Shown here one piece after another: positions 1 to 9,378 of a DNA stretch of 64,000 bases (positions within the stretch are counted from its first letter, which is position 1; each line of letters begins with the position of its first letter). The notes below the pieces were generated by a model. That model was given only the letters and a program-made list of their open reading frames with translations. It was not told where the DNA came from and did no database searches. The DNA comes from UBA1924 sp963976625 (GTDB lineage: Bacteria; Planctomycetota; Phycisphaerae; Phycisphaerales; UBA1924). The stretch covers positions 61,283 to 125,282 of the forward strand of contig CAXBLA010000006.1 in the NCBI GenBank assembly GCA_963976625.1. The letters are read 5' to 3'. The position numbers and the translations under genes are program-made.

Positions 1-70
1 TGAGGACTATCCAGAACCGGGCGATGCACACTCGTCCTGAGCCCGGCGGAAAACTCCCCTACAGTTGGGT

Positions 71-1864
71 ATGAGTTTTCAGAAACACGCCTCGGCCGTC
101 TTCCATTCCATGTCACAGATGCTTGAGCTGACCGGGGGCGATAAGTTCCGGGTCAATGCCCACGCCAAGGCTTCGCGGGTGATCAAGGATTTGACGATTG
201 ATATTGAGCCGATGGCGAAGGCCGGCGATCTCAAGGGGCTTGTCGCGATCGAGGGGATCGGCAAGGGCACCGCGGGCAAGCTCGTCGAGCTGGCCAACGA
301 TGGAGTCATCGCGGAGTACCAAGAGCTGAGCGAGCAGGTCCCGACGGGGGTGATGGAGGTCTTGGGCATCCAGGGGCTCGGGCCCAAGACGGTCAAGCTG
401 ATGTGGGACGAGAAGGGCGTGGAGTCGATCGCGGATCTCAAGAGGATCATCGCCGATGGGAGTATTCTCGAACTCCCCCGCATGGGCGCCAAGACGGTCG
501 AGAACATCAACGCCTCGATCGCCTTCCTCGAATCCAGCGGCGGGCGTCTGCAAATCGGCATCGCCCAACGCGTGGCCGATCGCTTTGTGGAGCTGATGGG
601 TGCGCTCAAAGGCACGCAGCAGGTCGCGTACGCCGGGTCGCTGCGCCGGGGCAAGGAATCCATCGGCGATGTCGATATCCTGATCGCGACAAAGAAACCC
701 GAAGAAGCACGCGAAGCGTTTACGACCTCCGAGGGCGTGATGCAGGTGCTCGCCAATGGTGAGACCAAGAGCTCGATCCGCACGGCGATCGGCGGGTCGT
801 CGAGCCGATGGGGAGCCGACGACAACGCGGCGGTGCAGGTCGATCTCCGCGTCGTCGATGCGTCGTGCTGGGGGGCGGCGTTGATGTATTTTACCGGGTC
901 GAAAGAGCACAATGTGCGTCTGCGCGAGCGGGCGATCAAGATGGGGATGACGCTAAACGAATATGGGTTGTTCAATGACGATGGGAAGGATGAGACGCCG
1001 CCACAGTCGAGGGGGGTTGACCCGGTGGCGAGTGATACGGAGGAAGCGATTTATGCGGCTCTAGAGTTGCCGTTCATCCCCCCCACCATGCGTGAGGATC
1101 GGGGGGAGCTGGCGTTGGCCGAGCCGAGGCCTGTGATTCAGCTTGTGGATATCAAGGCCGAGCTGCACTCGCACACGACGGCGTCCGATGGCAAGATGAG
1201 CATCGAGGAATCGGCGCAGATCGCCAAAGGCCGTGGGTTCCACACGCTGGCGATCACGGATCATTCGCAGTCGTCGGCGGTGGCCGGCGGGCTTAAGCCG
1301 GATCGTTTGCGTGAGCACATCAAAGAAATCCGAGCGGCCAACGATCGCATCGAGTGGATCACGCTGCTGGCGGGTTCGGAGGTCGATATTTTGGTCGATG
1401 GGTCGCTGGATTATGATGACGATTTGCTCCATGAGCTGAGTGTGGTGGTTGCGTCGCCGCACGCGGGGCTGCGGGCCAAGCCCAAGCAGGCGACCAAGCG
1501 GCTGCTCAAGGCGATCGCCCATCCGATGGTGCACATCATCGGGCATCCGACGGGTCGGCTCATCGAGCGGCGCGAGGGGCTCGAGCCGGACATGAACGAG
1601 CTGATCGCGGCCGCTGTGGAGCACAATGTCGCATTGGAGATCAACAGCCACTGGATGCGCCTGGATCTGCGCGACACGCATGTGCGTGCGGCGGTCGAAG
1701 CCGGGGCGTTGATCTCGATCAACTGCGATGATCATCATCCGAGCGACTACGACAACCTGATCTTCGGCGTGCAGACCGCCCAGCGCGGCTGGCTCACGCC
1801 CGAGCAGTGCATCAACACTTGGGACGCGGATCGGTTGCATGGGTGGTTGCGGTCGAAGCGGTGA
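71..1864 (+). CDS. polX: DNA polymerase/3'-5' exonuclease PolX
   Basis: Family X DNA polymerase fused to a PHP phosphoesterase, the usual bacterial PolX layout and length (about 597 aa), expected to act in gap-filling base-excision repair. Helix-hairpin-helix motifs lie at roughly residues 55-150 (IEGIGKGTAGKL, IQGLGPKTVKLM). The nucleotidyltransferase signature GSLRRGKESIGDVDILI is near residue 190, with the catalytic Asp pair in DVD. The C-terminal PHP domain begins near residue 362 (ELHSHTTASDG) and keeps AITDHS, ASPHAG, GHPTGR and the late CDDHHPSDYD metal motif. A TTG six bases upstream is in frame, but the ATG at 71 is preferred. No clear Shine-Dalgarno is visible. It stands alone, followed by a convergent small gene. 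Confidence 0.95.
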   Translation: MSFQKHASAVFHSMSQMLELTGGDKFRVNAHAKASRVIKDLTIDIEPMAKAGDLKGLVAIEGIGKGTAGKLVELANDGVIAEYQELSEQVPTGVMEVLGIQGLGPKTVKLMWDEKGVESIADLKRIIADGSILELPRMGAKTVENINASIAFLESSGGRLQIGIAQRVADRFVELMGALKGTQQVAYAGSLRRGKESIGDVDILIATKKPEEAREAFTTSEGVMQVLANGETKSSIRTAIGGSSSRWGADDNAAVQVDLRVVDASCWGAALMYFTGSKEHNVRLRERAIKMGMTLNEYGLFNDDGKDETPPQSRGVDPVASDTEEAIYAALELPFIPPTMREDRGELALAEPRPVIQLVDIKAELHSHTTASDGKMSIEESAQIAKGRGFHTLAITDHSQSSAVAGGLKPDRLREHIKEIRAANDRIEWITLLAGSEVDILVDGSLDYDDDLLHELSVVVASPHAGLRAKPKQATKRLLKAIAHPMVHIIGHPTGRLIERREGLEPDMNELIAAAVEHNVALEINSHWMRLDLRDTHVRAAVEAGALISINCDDHHPSDYDNLIFGVQTAQRGWLTPEQCINTWDADRLHGWLRSKR

Positions 1865-1873
1865 GCGATCAAC

Positions 1874-2155
1874 TCACATGCCACTGAAGATGGCGGCCCC
1901 AATAAAAAATGCGATGAACATGAACGAAACGACTAACAAAAACACTGTTACACAAATCCAAAGAACGCGATCTTCTTTGTCGAGCCTTGATTGCAGACTC
2001 TCGGTCCAGACCATTAGCGTCTGTTCGCACGAGCACTCTGGGCAGGTGACCGAACCAGACTCGATGACGAGGCCGTCGAGCGAGTAATCGCAGTGATCGC
2101 ATGTGAGGAGCTTGCGATGTGCAGCGTTGGGCTGGCGAGGCGGGTCGTTCTTCAT
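1874..2155 (-). CDS. Small zinc-ribbon membrane protein (CDYSLxGL type)
   Basis: A 93-aa protein of unknown function. The N-terminal half has a four-cysteine zinc ribbon, CDHCDYSLDGL followed about 15 residues later by CPEC. The C-terminal half has one strong membrane segment (VLWICVTVFLLVVSFMFIAF). The CxxC(D/G)Y(S/N)LxGL...CPEC pattern recurs in small planctomycete membrane proteins, and a second copy is in this window at 30107-30619. It is convergent with polX and has an ATG start. It may be a membrane-tethered metal-binding or protein-interaction module; no role can be assigned from sequence. Confidence 0.7.
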   Translation of the reverse strand: MKNDPPRQPNAAHRKLLTCDHCDYSLDGLVIESGSVTCPECSCEQTLMVWTESLQSRLDKEDRVLWICVTVFLLVVSFMFIAFFIGAAIFSGM

Positions 2156-2327
2156 GGTTTGATCATATCATCATTGTTGGCTCTGCTATTGCATAGCCGG
2201 TGCCCTATGATCCTTCGGCTGCGGTCACGGCCCTGAACATCTGGGAATGAGCTTTGGGAACACAGGCGGGACGCCTGTGCCACTGGTCATTGTCCTTCCT
2301 TTCTGCCACGAGTGGCTGGAGTGATGC

Positions 2328-3860
2328 ATGTTCGATCGAGTATCTGATGGTTTTAATAATGTCTTCCGCAAGCTGAGCGGCAACGACGCGATCTCGGAAT
2401 CCAATGTCCGCGAGGCGATGGACGAGGTGCGCAGTGCGCTGCTCGAGGCGGATGTGCACTATGAGGTCGCTGAGGATTTTTGTGCCAAGGTGATGAGCGA
2501 TGCGACGGGACAGCAGGTGACCAAGGCCGTCAAGCCTGGGCAGGAGATGATCTCGATTGTGCACAATCGGCTGATCGAGCTCTTTGGCGGCGAGCCGGGG
2601 GCTGAGCAGCAGCCGACGCCTCCGGGGATCATGCGGCTTTCGCCTGGGCCGACGGTCATTATGATGTGCGGGCTTCAGGGATCGGGGAAGACGACGACTT
2701 GTGGCAAGCTCGCGGGGATGCTGAAAAAACAAGGTCGATCGGTGATGCTGTGCGCGGCTGACCTCCAGCGGCCGGCGGCGGTCGAGCAGCTTGAGACGGT
2801 GGCGAACCAAGCGAACACTGAGCTGCCCGGCGGATCGCAGGTGCATTTTTATGGCGAGCCGGACAAGTGTGCCCAGTATGGGCAGGCCGTGGGCGTGGCG
2901 GTGAAGGTGTGCCAGAACGCGGTGAAGGCGGCGAAGGAACAGGGCGTTGATGTCTTGATCTTGGACACCGCCGGGCGTTTGCATGTCAACGACGAGTTGA
3001 TGGGCGAGTTGAAATCTGTCCGAGCGTTGGTGCAGCCGCACCATACTTTCTTGGTCGTCGATGCGATGACCGGGCAGGACGCGGTGAACAGCGCCAAGTC
3101 GTTCCACGAGAAGCTCGAAGTCGACGGCGTGATCCTAACCAAGTTCGACTCCGACACGCGCGGGGGCGCGGCGTTGTCTGTCAAGCAGGTGACCGGGGCA
3201 CCGATCCGGTACATCGGGGTGGGCGAGCATCTCGATGCGCTCGAGGTGTTCCATCCTGAGCGGATGGCCGGGCGGATCTTGGGGATGGGCGATGTGGTGT
3301 CGCTGGTCGAGAAGGCCCAGCAGGAAGTATCCGAAGACGAGGCGGCGGCGCTGGAAGCCAAGATGGCCAAGGGCGAGCTCGACATGGACGACTTCCTCAA
3401 GCAGATGAAGATGATGCGTCGCATGGGCTCGATGAAGTCGCTCATGGGGATGCTGCCGGGCGTTGGATCGGCGCTCAAGGACATTGATATTGACGAGAAG
3501 CAGTTCGATCGGACCGAGGCGATGATCGAATCGATGACGCCGCAGGAGAAGAAGAAGCCCGAGCTGATCAAGGTCACCCGCAAGCGCCGGATCGCCAAGG
3601 GCTCGGGCACGAGCGAGAACGAGGTCGGGAAGCTGACCAAGCAGTTCGGGATGCTCAGCAAGATGATGAAGTCGATGGGCGGGATGGGCGCTGGCGGCAA
3701 GATGGCCGCGGCCAAGGCGATGGCTGGCGGCATGGGTGGCGGCGGTCTTCCGGGGATGGGCGGCATGGGCGCGGGCGGGTTCTCGATGAAGAAGTCCACG
3801 AAATCAGGCTCGATGGGCGGGGGCAAGAAGCGTAAGCCCAAGGGCAAGAAGCGGCGCTGA
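2328..3860 (+). CDS. ffh: Signal recognition particle protein Ffh
   Basis: SRP54-type GTPase that binds signal peptides of nascent membrane and secreted proteins and docks with FtsY. The helical N domain (residues 1-90) is followed by the G domain with G1 GLQGSGKTTT near residue 113, DTAGRL near 213 and TKFDSDTRGGA near 270. The M domain, rich in methionine (MKMMRRMGSMKSLMGMLPG), spans about 340-440. The last 70 residues form an unusual Gly/Met-rich tail with GGM repeats ending in a Lys/Arg cluster (KKRKPKGKKRR), making the protein longer (510 aa) than the common 430-450. The ATG is preceded by a GGAG about 8 bases upstream. Confidence 0.97.
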   Translation: MFDRVSDGFNNVFRKLSGNDAISESNVREAMDEVRSALLEADVHYEVAEDFCAKVMSDATGQQVTKAVKPGQEMISIVHNRLIELFGGEPGAEQQPTPPGIMRLSPGPTVIMMCGLQGSGKTTTCGKLAGMLKKQGRSVMLCAADLQRPAAVEQLETVANQANTELPGGSQVHFYGEPDKCAQYGQAVGVAVKVCQNAVKAAKEQGVDVLILDTAGRLHVNDELMGELKSVRALVQPHHTFLVVDAMTGQDAVNSAKSFHEKLEVDGVILTKFDSDTRGGAALSVKQVTGAPIRYIGVGEHLDALEVFHPERMAGRILGMGDVVSLVEKAQQEVSEDEAAALEAKMAKGELDMDDFLKQMKMMRRMGSMKSLMGMLPGVGSALKDIDIDEKQFDRTEAMIESMTPQEKKKPELIKVTRKRRIAKGSGTSENEVGKLTKQFGMLSKMMKSMGGMGAGGKMAAAKAMAGGMGGGGLPGMGGMGAGGFSMKKSTKSGSMGGGKKRKPKGKKRR

Positions 3861-4026
3861 GCCTGTTCGTACTCGGACACTGCCTCGTATATTCTCGGAC
3901 GCGATCATTCGTGCATTGATACAACCCGAACGCCTGTGCAGCTTCTGTTCAGGCTCGAGTGGTGTTTGTGCGCTTTGTTTTCTACATCTTGAGCAGGACC
4001 CTAGCTCTCTCAAAAGGATGTACGCG

Positions 4027-4674
4027 ATGAAGACGAACGCTCGGAAAAACAACTCAAACTCTCGGATCATGCTCGGCGCCTTGGCTTTGGCGTCGGTGGC
4101 GTGTGCCTCGCATGCGGACATTGTATATAGCGAGGACTTTGAATCGGGGCTGAGCTTATGGACCGGCAAGCAGGGCGGGGCGCATAGCGGCTTGATCGTC
4201 AGCGACCCGCTCAACGACTTCAATAATGTGCTGAGCTTCAGCGGGCTCGTTGGCGGGGGCGACATGTTCTCTCAGGATCTGATCGAGCTCGGAGCAGATC
4301 AGTCGTATCGGATCTCGTTTGATTATCTTGGACTGCCGACCCGTCTCACGAGGGACAACGATTCCGGTGGTTATGTGGGATTCTCGGGTTCCAACACCAG
4401 TTCGCACAGCTGGCTCTGGGCGACGGGGAGTGCCTCGGGCGCGAGCGATGTGCTTGTTGATGACGGGCAGTGGCACAGCTACCAGTTCGACTTCACCACC
4501 GCGAACCTGGGGGTCGGGGACTCGGTGCGTCTGATGCTCGAGGACTTCAGCGGCTCAGGCGGCGTCAGCGGCGACGCGTTCTTCGATAATCTCGAAATCG
4601 CGACCGTGCCCGGTCCGGCGACCGCCGTGCTCCTTGGTGTAGGCGGTGCATTGGCTATCCGGCGTAGACGATAA
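4027..4674 (+). CDS. PEP-CTERM-like secreted protein
   Basis: A 215-aa exported protein. The start was placed at the ATG 9 bases after AAAAGG (4012-4017); a second ATG at 4018 touches that Shine-Dalgarno and is less likely. A basic N-terminus and hydrophobic stretch (MLGALALASVACASHA) form a signal peptide. The mature part begins VYSEDFESGLSLW, a lectin/glucanase-like beta-sandwich opening seen in many surface proteins. The C-terminus has the three-part sorting signal: VPGP, hydrophobic helix (ATAVLLGVGGALAI) and RRRR. Exosortase/archaeosortase-type processing is known for this signal class, but no sortase gene is in the window. Function unknown. Confidence 0.8.
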   Translation: MKTNARKNNSNSRIMLGALALASVACASHADIVYSEDFESGLSLWTGKQGGAHSGLIVSDPLNDFNNVLSFSGLVGGGDMFSQDLIELGADQSYRISFDYLGLPTRLTRDNDSGGYVGFSGSNTSSHSWLWATGSASGASDVLVDDGQWHSYQFDFTTANLGVGDSVRLMLEDFSGSGGVSGDAFFDNLEIATVPGPATAVLLGVGGALAIRRRR

Positions 4675-4699
4675 TGAAGGATCTCGGATCGAACCTACA

Positions 4700-4723
4700 A
4701 CAGCCTGCATGGGCTGTTTTTTT
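4700..4723 (+). terminator. Rho-independent terminator after the PEP-CTERM gene
   Basis: Six-base-pair stem ACAGCC/GGCTGT with a six-base loop, followed by a run of seven T on the plus strand, 25 bases after the stop codon of the upstream gene. Confidence 0.8.
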
Positions 4724-4742
4724 ATGCGCTGAATGCATGCAC

Positions 4743-6077
4743 TCAATCAGATTCGGAATCGATCGGCAGCGGATCGGCGGCTCGGCCCTCGGCCCACTCT
4801 TTGAAGCGTGGCCAGAAGATCTCTTGGATGAGGATCTTGACGCAGGCCGCAATCGGGATGGCGATGAGCATCCCGAAGAAGCCGAAGAGTGCGCCGCCGG
4901 CGATCGAGGCGAAGAGGATCGACGGCGTGTCCATCCCGGTGCTCTTGCCCTGGATCTTGGGCGTGAGGATGTAGTCGTCGATGGCTTGGCCGAGGAAGTA
5001 GAACGCGGTGGGAGCGCCGATGACCCACCATATCTCGCCGCGGAAGCCGCCGTAGCTTTGGAGCCAGAGCAATGAGATGGAGATCGGCACGCCCACGAGC
5101 GCGAGGTACGGGACGATCGAGAGGAACGCGACGATCGGGCCCAGGATGAACGCTCCGGGGACGCCGATGAGGAAGAACCCGATCGAGAAGATGATCGCCT
5201 GGATAAACGCGATGGTGATTCGCCCGCGGATGAATCCCGAGATCACGAGGTCGAACTTCTGGAGTAGATGGATGACGGTGTCGCGGTTTTTGTCGGGGAG
5301 GAGGCTTGAGCCGAACTGCTTGAGTCCGATCCATTCGGTGGCGGTGAAGAAGAAAAAGAAGGCCGTGAGGAAGGCCATGAACCCGAACCCGAAGGCCGCG
5401 CCGACGAGTGAGAGGACGGCGTTGATCGCGCCCATGCCCATGCCGGCGGCTTTCTGGGTGACGCGTTCGCTATTGCTCCCGACCCAGCCGATGGCGGTGG
5501 CGCACGCCTTACCGAAGGGTGTGCTCTCGTTCATCGCATCGCGGATCTGATCGCGGATCCAGACCCAGTTGTCGGCCTTGGAGTGTGGTGGGTCAGTGTC
5601 CTCAGCGTCTGGGGCGGTCCAGCCCGGATCGATGGATTGGCGTAGGTTCAGGGTCGCTTGGTCGTAAGACACGCTCTTCTCTTCGTTGAACTCATCTACG
5701 ATGGCTGTATTCACATCGGTGATGTTCTGGATGGTGTTGGCTGTGAACGCGACGAGCTGGCCGGCGGCGAAGGTGGCCCCCACGGTCGCGGGCAGCACGA
5801 TCAGGAAGATCACGCCGGCGATGATGCCGATGACGGATGTTCTTCGCGTGATGCTGAGCTTGCGCATCGACCAGACGATGACGGGCTCGAAGAGGTAGGC
5901 GAGCAAGATCGCGAGCAAGAGGGGCACGGTGACGACGGAGATCCGCTGCCCGATCAGGAAGATCGCGAAGATCCCCAGCCCAAGGAGGATATCGCGGACC
6001 GGCTGCATGTGCCAGAGGTGGAGCGAGGCCCATGCGGGCGGGGTTTTCTTGTGGGGTGGCTGGTCTTGATCGGGCAT
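4743..6077 (-). CDS. AI-2E family transporter (PerM/TqsA-like permease)
   Basis: A 444-aa polytopic membrane protein of the AI-2E exporter family (formerly DUF20/PerM). Hydrophobic segments start at residue 30 (DILLGLGIFAIFLIGQRI, VPLLLAILLAYLFEPVI). A long, more polar middle region (about 120-210) is followed by four or more close C-terminal helices, including FIQAIIFSIGFFLIGVPGAFILGPIVAFLSIVPYL, where the PxxPxLxGxP-like turn typical of the family is degenerate. Family members export signalling molecules or act as Na+/H+ antiporters; the substrate here cannot be read from sequence. Monocistronic, ATG start. Confidence 0.85.
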   Translation of the reverse strand: MPDQDQPPHKKTPPAWASLHLWHMQPVRDILLGLGIFAIFLIGQRISVVTVPLLLAILLAYLFEPVIVWSMRKLSITRRTSVIGIIAGVIFLIVLPATVGATFAAGQLVAFTANTIQNITDVNTAIVDEFNEEKSVSYDQATLNLRQSIDPGWTAPDAEDTDPPHSKADNWVWIRDQIRDAMNESTPFGKACATAIGWVGSNSERVTQKAAGMGMGAINAVLSLVGAAFGFGFMAFLTAFFFFFTATEWIGLKQFGSSLLPDKNRDTVIHLLQKFDLVISGFIRGRITIAFIQAIIFSIGFFLIGVPGAFILGPIVAFLSIVPYLALVGVPISISLLWLQSYGGFRGEIWWVIGAPTAFYFLGQAIDDYILTPKIQGKSTGMDTPSILFASIAGGALFGFFGMLIAIPIAACVKILIQEIFWPRFKEWAEGRAADPLPIDSESD

Positions 6078-6158
6078 GGGACAAGCATAGCAGATCGCGG
6101 ACGCGCTTGCGATATACAGCTTCTATATACAGTTAGGCAGCAAACGGCGGACGACCGA

Positions 6159-6590
6159 TCAGGTGGCTGAGCAGGCGGGCTCGATCGTATTCGATGGGTC
6201 GCCGAAGACATCGTCGAACTCGAAGACGGCGTCGAAGTCTTCGATGCAGTCTTCGTCGGTGGTGCGCATGAGCCCGACATCGACCATCGCGAAGATGATG
6301 TTGCCAAAGTCGCGGGTGCAGTGGATGCCCCACTTGTTGAGGACGGACTTGGCGAGCATGCCGTAGCGGTCGATCGCGAAGTCGCGTAATCCGATGCAGA
6401 GCTCTCGGCCGCAGACATGGCGTGAATCTTCGGCCAGCCCGAGCTCGAGCATGGTCTGATCCGCGGGGTTGCCGTGGACCATCTCGACGGTGTGGGCGAG
6501 CCCATCACGGATAAATGGGAAGCACGCGGGCGAATAGCCGCCGGCCTGTTCCATGACATCCTTGAGTTCGATTTGGAGTTCACTGCTCAT
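6159..6590 (-). CDS. TIGR04138/Minf_1886-type conserved protein
   Basis: A 143-aa soluble protein recognised as the planctomycete/verrucomicrobial conserved family TIGR04138 (Minf_1886). The hallmark core is RHVCGRELCIGLRDFAIDRY followed by LNKWGIHCTRDFGNIIF and an acidic end (EDFDAVFEFDDVF). The ATG at 6590 is preferred over an in-frame TTG 30 bases upstream. The function of the family is unknown. It stands alone between the AI-2E permease and an amidohydrolase. No signal peptide or membrane segment is seen. Confidence 0.8.
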   Translation of the reverse strand: MSSELQIELKDVMEQAGGYSPACFPFIRDGLAHTVEMVHGNPADQTMLELGLAEDSRHVCGRELCIGLRDFAIDRYGMLAKSVLNKWGIHCTRDFGNIIFAMVDVGLMRTTDEDCIEDFDAVFEFDDVFGDPSNTIEPACSAT

Positions 6591-6791
6591 AACACACACT
6601 CGCTGGGCGTTTTCCGACAATCAAACGATATGCACGGAGTTGGGCCGATGAAGGGTATCCCCGACAAGACCTTCGGGAAAACTGAACCCTTCACATGATC
6701 TTTTCGCATGGCTGGGGCGGGCGGATGCAGGATTCTGGGCGAGAATCTGGGCGATAAAAGGGGTTGAGCCTGTGTGACATTGGGTAAGCAT

Positions 6792-8240
6792 TCAGGCCGG
6801 AGACCCGATGCAGACCCATTCGGGGGGTTCGTTGCTGTGCATTGCGCCGTTCCAGGCGTTGGGGTGTCCGGGCTCGATCGGCAGTGCAAGAAGCCCGAGG
6901 GGGACGGTGTCAGTAGCGAGTAAAAACCGCTCTTCGTCGAGCCCGAGCGCGGCCGCGCCATTGGTCGTGCCCATCGCGAGCAGGGACTTGAGATCGGTCT
7001 CATCCCGGCGGGCGAGCAAGCGGATCTCGTCGAGGATGGAGATGCGATCGGGGGTGTCGAGGTTGACGATCGAATCGGTACCCAGGCACACACGGACGCC
7101 GGCGGCCAGCATATCTTGGTATCGGTGCGGGCCGAAGTGGGTCGCGGCTCCGAAGTAGGCCGAGGCTCTTGGGCAATAGGCGACAGCGGTGTTTGTCGAG
7201 GCGAGGATCTCGATTGCTTCATCGGTCGCGTCATTGACATGGGCGACGAGCATCGGGGTGTGTGCTTCGCCGGCGTCGAGGATCTCATGCAGGTGCTCGA
7301 CGGGGTGGTGGCCGCGTCCGATGTGATCGAGGATCGAGTCGTCCCAGACGCCGAGGCGCTCGAGGAGTTCTCGCTGTGGGCCGGTGCCGGTCGCGATGAG
7401 TTGGCGTTCTTCGGGGGTTTCGGCGAGGTGCGTGCTCAGGGGCATGCCCCGTGATCGCGCGGCCGCGCATGCCCAGCGGTAGACCGAGCGATCGACGGTG
7501 TTGGGCGCGTGGGGCTGGAGCCCGATCTGGACGCCTTTGCCGGCGATCGATTTGGCGGATTGGGGATAGGTCTCGCGGAGGTAGTGCTCAATCTTCTTGA
7601 TGGCACCGGTTGCGGTCTTTCCGATGCCGAAGAACTCGAGGTAGGAGACGCCGAGGATTGGGGACTCGGCGAGCTCGTGGGCGGGCGCGTCGGTGATGCG
7701 GCCAGCGGGTGCACCGGCGATGTCCCCCACAGCGATTGAGCCCCCGATCAATGAGTATTCGATGCCCAAGGCGACGGCCTGGCGGATGGTATGGTCGTCG
7801 TCCTTTCGATTCGCCCGGATGATGTCCACCCATTTGACGAAACCTTCGCCCGGATCATGGGGAATGGGTCCGATGTGGGAGAGATCGAGGTGGGTGTGGG
7901 CGTTGACGAGGGCGGGGATGAGGACGCGGTCGTGGAGTGTGAGCTCGGGGATGGAAACGAGCGTTGCGTCGGCTTGGGCCATCTTCTGGAGCTGGTTGTC
8001 GACCTGAGCGTGTTCGCCCGAAGCGAGGATCTGGTAGCCGGCTTTGGTTTCTCGGAGGACGATTGAGGCGTGCTCGATGACCCCGGATTGGGCGTCGGCG
8101 ATCGCGGATGCATTGACCCGGATGGTGTGGTTGGGGGTAGGCTCCGACGGCTTGGGATGGACGCTCAGCAGGGGCTGCACTTTGTAGGGCATCCGTTGGG
8201 AAGCTGGTTGATTGGTTGGTTCTGGGCGTTGATCGGGCAT
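6792..8240 (-). CDS. Amidohydrolase (deaminase-like, aminofutalosine/MTA-SAH deaminase group)
   Basis: A 482-aa metal-dependent amidohydrolase. Zinc ligands are visible in order: HTHLDLSH near residue 115 in a PALVNAHTHLDLSH context, a middle His in STHLAET near 275, VAHVND, and a catalytic Asp in CLGTDSIVN near 392. The domain order (short beta-sandwich, TIM barrel, sandwich return) matches cytosine/MTA/SAH/aminodeoxyfutalosine deaminases. A role in the futalosine menaquinone pathway would fit a quinol-oxidising chain like the one encoded downstream, but this is only inference. The first 16 residues are Pro/Gln-rich, so the Met at residue 17 is an alternative start. Confidence 0.72.
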   Translation of the reverse strand: MPDQRPEPTNQPASQRMPYKVQPLLSVHPKPSEPTPNHTIRVNASAIADAQSGVIEHASIVLRETKAGYQILASGEHAQVDNQLQKMAQADATLVSIPELTLHDRVLIPALVNAHTHLDLSHIGPIPHDPGEGFVKWVDIIRANRKDDDHTIRQAVALGIEYSLIGGSIAVGDIAGAPAGRITDAPAHELAESPILGVSYLEFFGIGKTATGAIKKIEHYLRETYPQSAKSIAGKGVQIGLQPHAPNTVDRSVYRWACAAARSRGMPLSTHLAETPEERQLIATGTGPQRELLERLGVWDDSILDHIGRGHHPVEHLHEILDAGEAHTPMLVAHVNDATDEAIEILASTNTAVAYCPRASAYFGAATHFGPHRYQDMLAAGVRVCLGTDSIVNLDTPDRISILDEIRLLARRDETDLKSLLAMGTTNGAAALGLDEERFLLATDTVPLGLLALPIEPGHPNAWNGAMHSNEPPEWVCIGSPA

Positions 8241-8394
8241 GAGCGCAGATTGTACCGGGTGGGATCACAAATAGGTCAACGATTGGCCGTCGAGTTGTGA
8301 TGGGTACGATATGATTGATACAGGACTATGAAACTTTCGCCGCTGGAGATCAGCGAGCGTGAACGCAGACCATCAGGCAGACCAGGAGCAGACC

Positions 8395-9288
8395 ATGAAG
8401 ATCACGAATCTCTCAACTCTCATCATCCCCGGGCGTCGCGTCGCCCTGACCACGACCTTGATCGCCATCGCGGGGCTGGGCACGGGGTGTGTGAGCCAGC
8501 AGGAGTACGACTCGCTCTACGAGACGAATCAGTCGCTCCGCAGCCAGAACCAGGAGCTGACCAACCTGCTCGGCTCGTCGGAGAACACGAACTCGCAGCT
8601 GCAGGGCTCGGCGGGCGACGCACAGGGCGTGATCCGCGGGCTCCAGAACGAGAACTCGAACCTCCGCAACGCGCTCACCAGCTCGCAGGGGGCGATCAGC
8701 GATCTCGAAGACCGGATGAACTCGCTGCAGATCGTCCAGCTCGACGCGGCGACCGATCAGGCGCTCAGCGATCTGGCCGATCAGTTCCCGGACATGATCA
8801 TCTACGATGCTGATCGTGGGATGCTCCGCTTTGTCTCGGACATGACCTTCGGGTCGGGCTCCGACGCAGTGCAGGCATCGGCGAGCGACTCGCTCAGGCA
8901 GCTTGCCGGTGTGCTCAAGTCGGGCTCGGCGAGCAAGTACGACATCCGCATCGTTGGGCACACCGACAACGAACGCCCGAGCGCCAACACGCAGAAGCGT
9001 CACCCATCGAACATGCACCTGTCGGCGCACCGCGCGATCTCGGTGAGGGCGGCTCTTGGGCAGGCCGGGATCGAATGGGATCGCATGTCCGTCACCGGGT
9101 GGGGCGAGAACCGTCCGCTCGTGGCCAACAACAAGGGCAAGGGCACCAAGGCCAACCGTCGCGTCGAGATCTACCTCGTGCCATCGAGCAAGGGCAGCGT
9201 GCGGATGTCGGCTCCGGAGTCGAGCAGCACCCCCGCTTCAACTCAGGCGCCGGTGAACACCCGCCCGAAAATCGATCCGACGAAGTAA
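8395..9288 (+). CDS. OmpA-family peptidoglycan-binding lipoprotein
   Basis: A 297-aa envelope protein. Start at ATG 8395, six bases after AGGAG (8384-8388). The N-terminal signal ends in a lipobox-like LGTGC, so lipid attachment is expected. Residues about 30-115 are a Gln/Asn/Ser-rich heptad region (coiled coil). The C-terminal OmpA domain contains RIVGHTDNERPS, LSAHRAISVRAALG and GWGENRPLVANN...NRRVEIY, the conserved meso-DAP-binding region. After the domain there is a Ser/Thr/Pro-rich tail. The probable role is to anchor the outer membrane to peptidoglycan, Pal-like in logic. It is followed by a strong terminator. Confidence 0.88.
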   Translation: MKITNLSTLIIPGRRVALTTTLIAIAGLGTGCVSQQEYDSLYETNQSLRSQNQELTNLLGSSENTNSQLQGSAGDAQGVIRGLQNENSNLRNALTSSQGAISDLEDRMNSLQIVQLDAATDQALSDLADQFPDMIIYDADRGMLRFVSDMTFGSGSDAVQASASDSLRQLAGVLKSGSASKYDIRIVGHTDNERPSANTQKRHPSNMHLSAHRAISVRAALGQAGIEWDRMSVTGWGENRPLVANNKGKGTKANRRVEIYLVPSSKGSVRMSAPESSSTPASTQAPVNTRPKIDPTK

Positions 9289-9314
9289 AGATCAACGATC
9301 ACCATCGAAAAACA

Positions 9315-9352
9315 AACCGTGCGGCTTCCATCAGAGGCTGCACGGTTTTTTC
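9315..9352. terminator. Bidirectional terminator between OmpA lipoprotein and respiratory operon
   Basis: Stem ACCGTGC/GCACGGT with an internal GC-rich extension. On the plus strand it is followed by six T; on the minus strand the other flank gives TTTGTTTTT. It sits between the 3' ends of two convergent genes (stops at 9288 and 9379), so it can end both the OmpA transcript and the long minus-strand respiratory operon. Confidence 0.8.
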
Positions 9353-9378
9353 GTGGCTGTATACGCTCAGTGTAAGGC

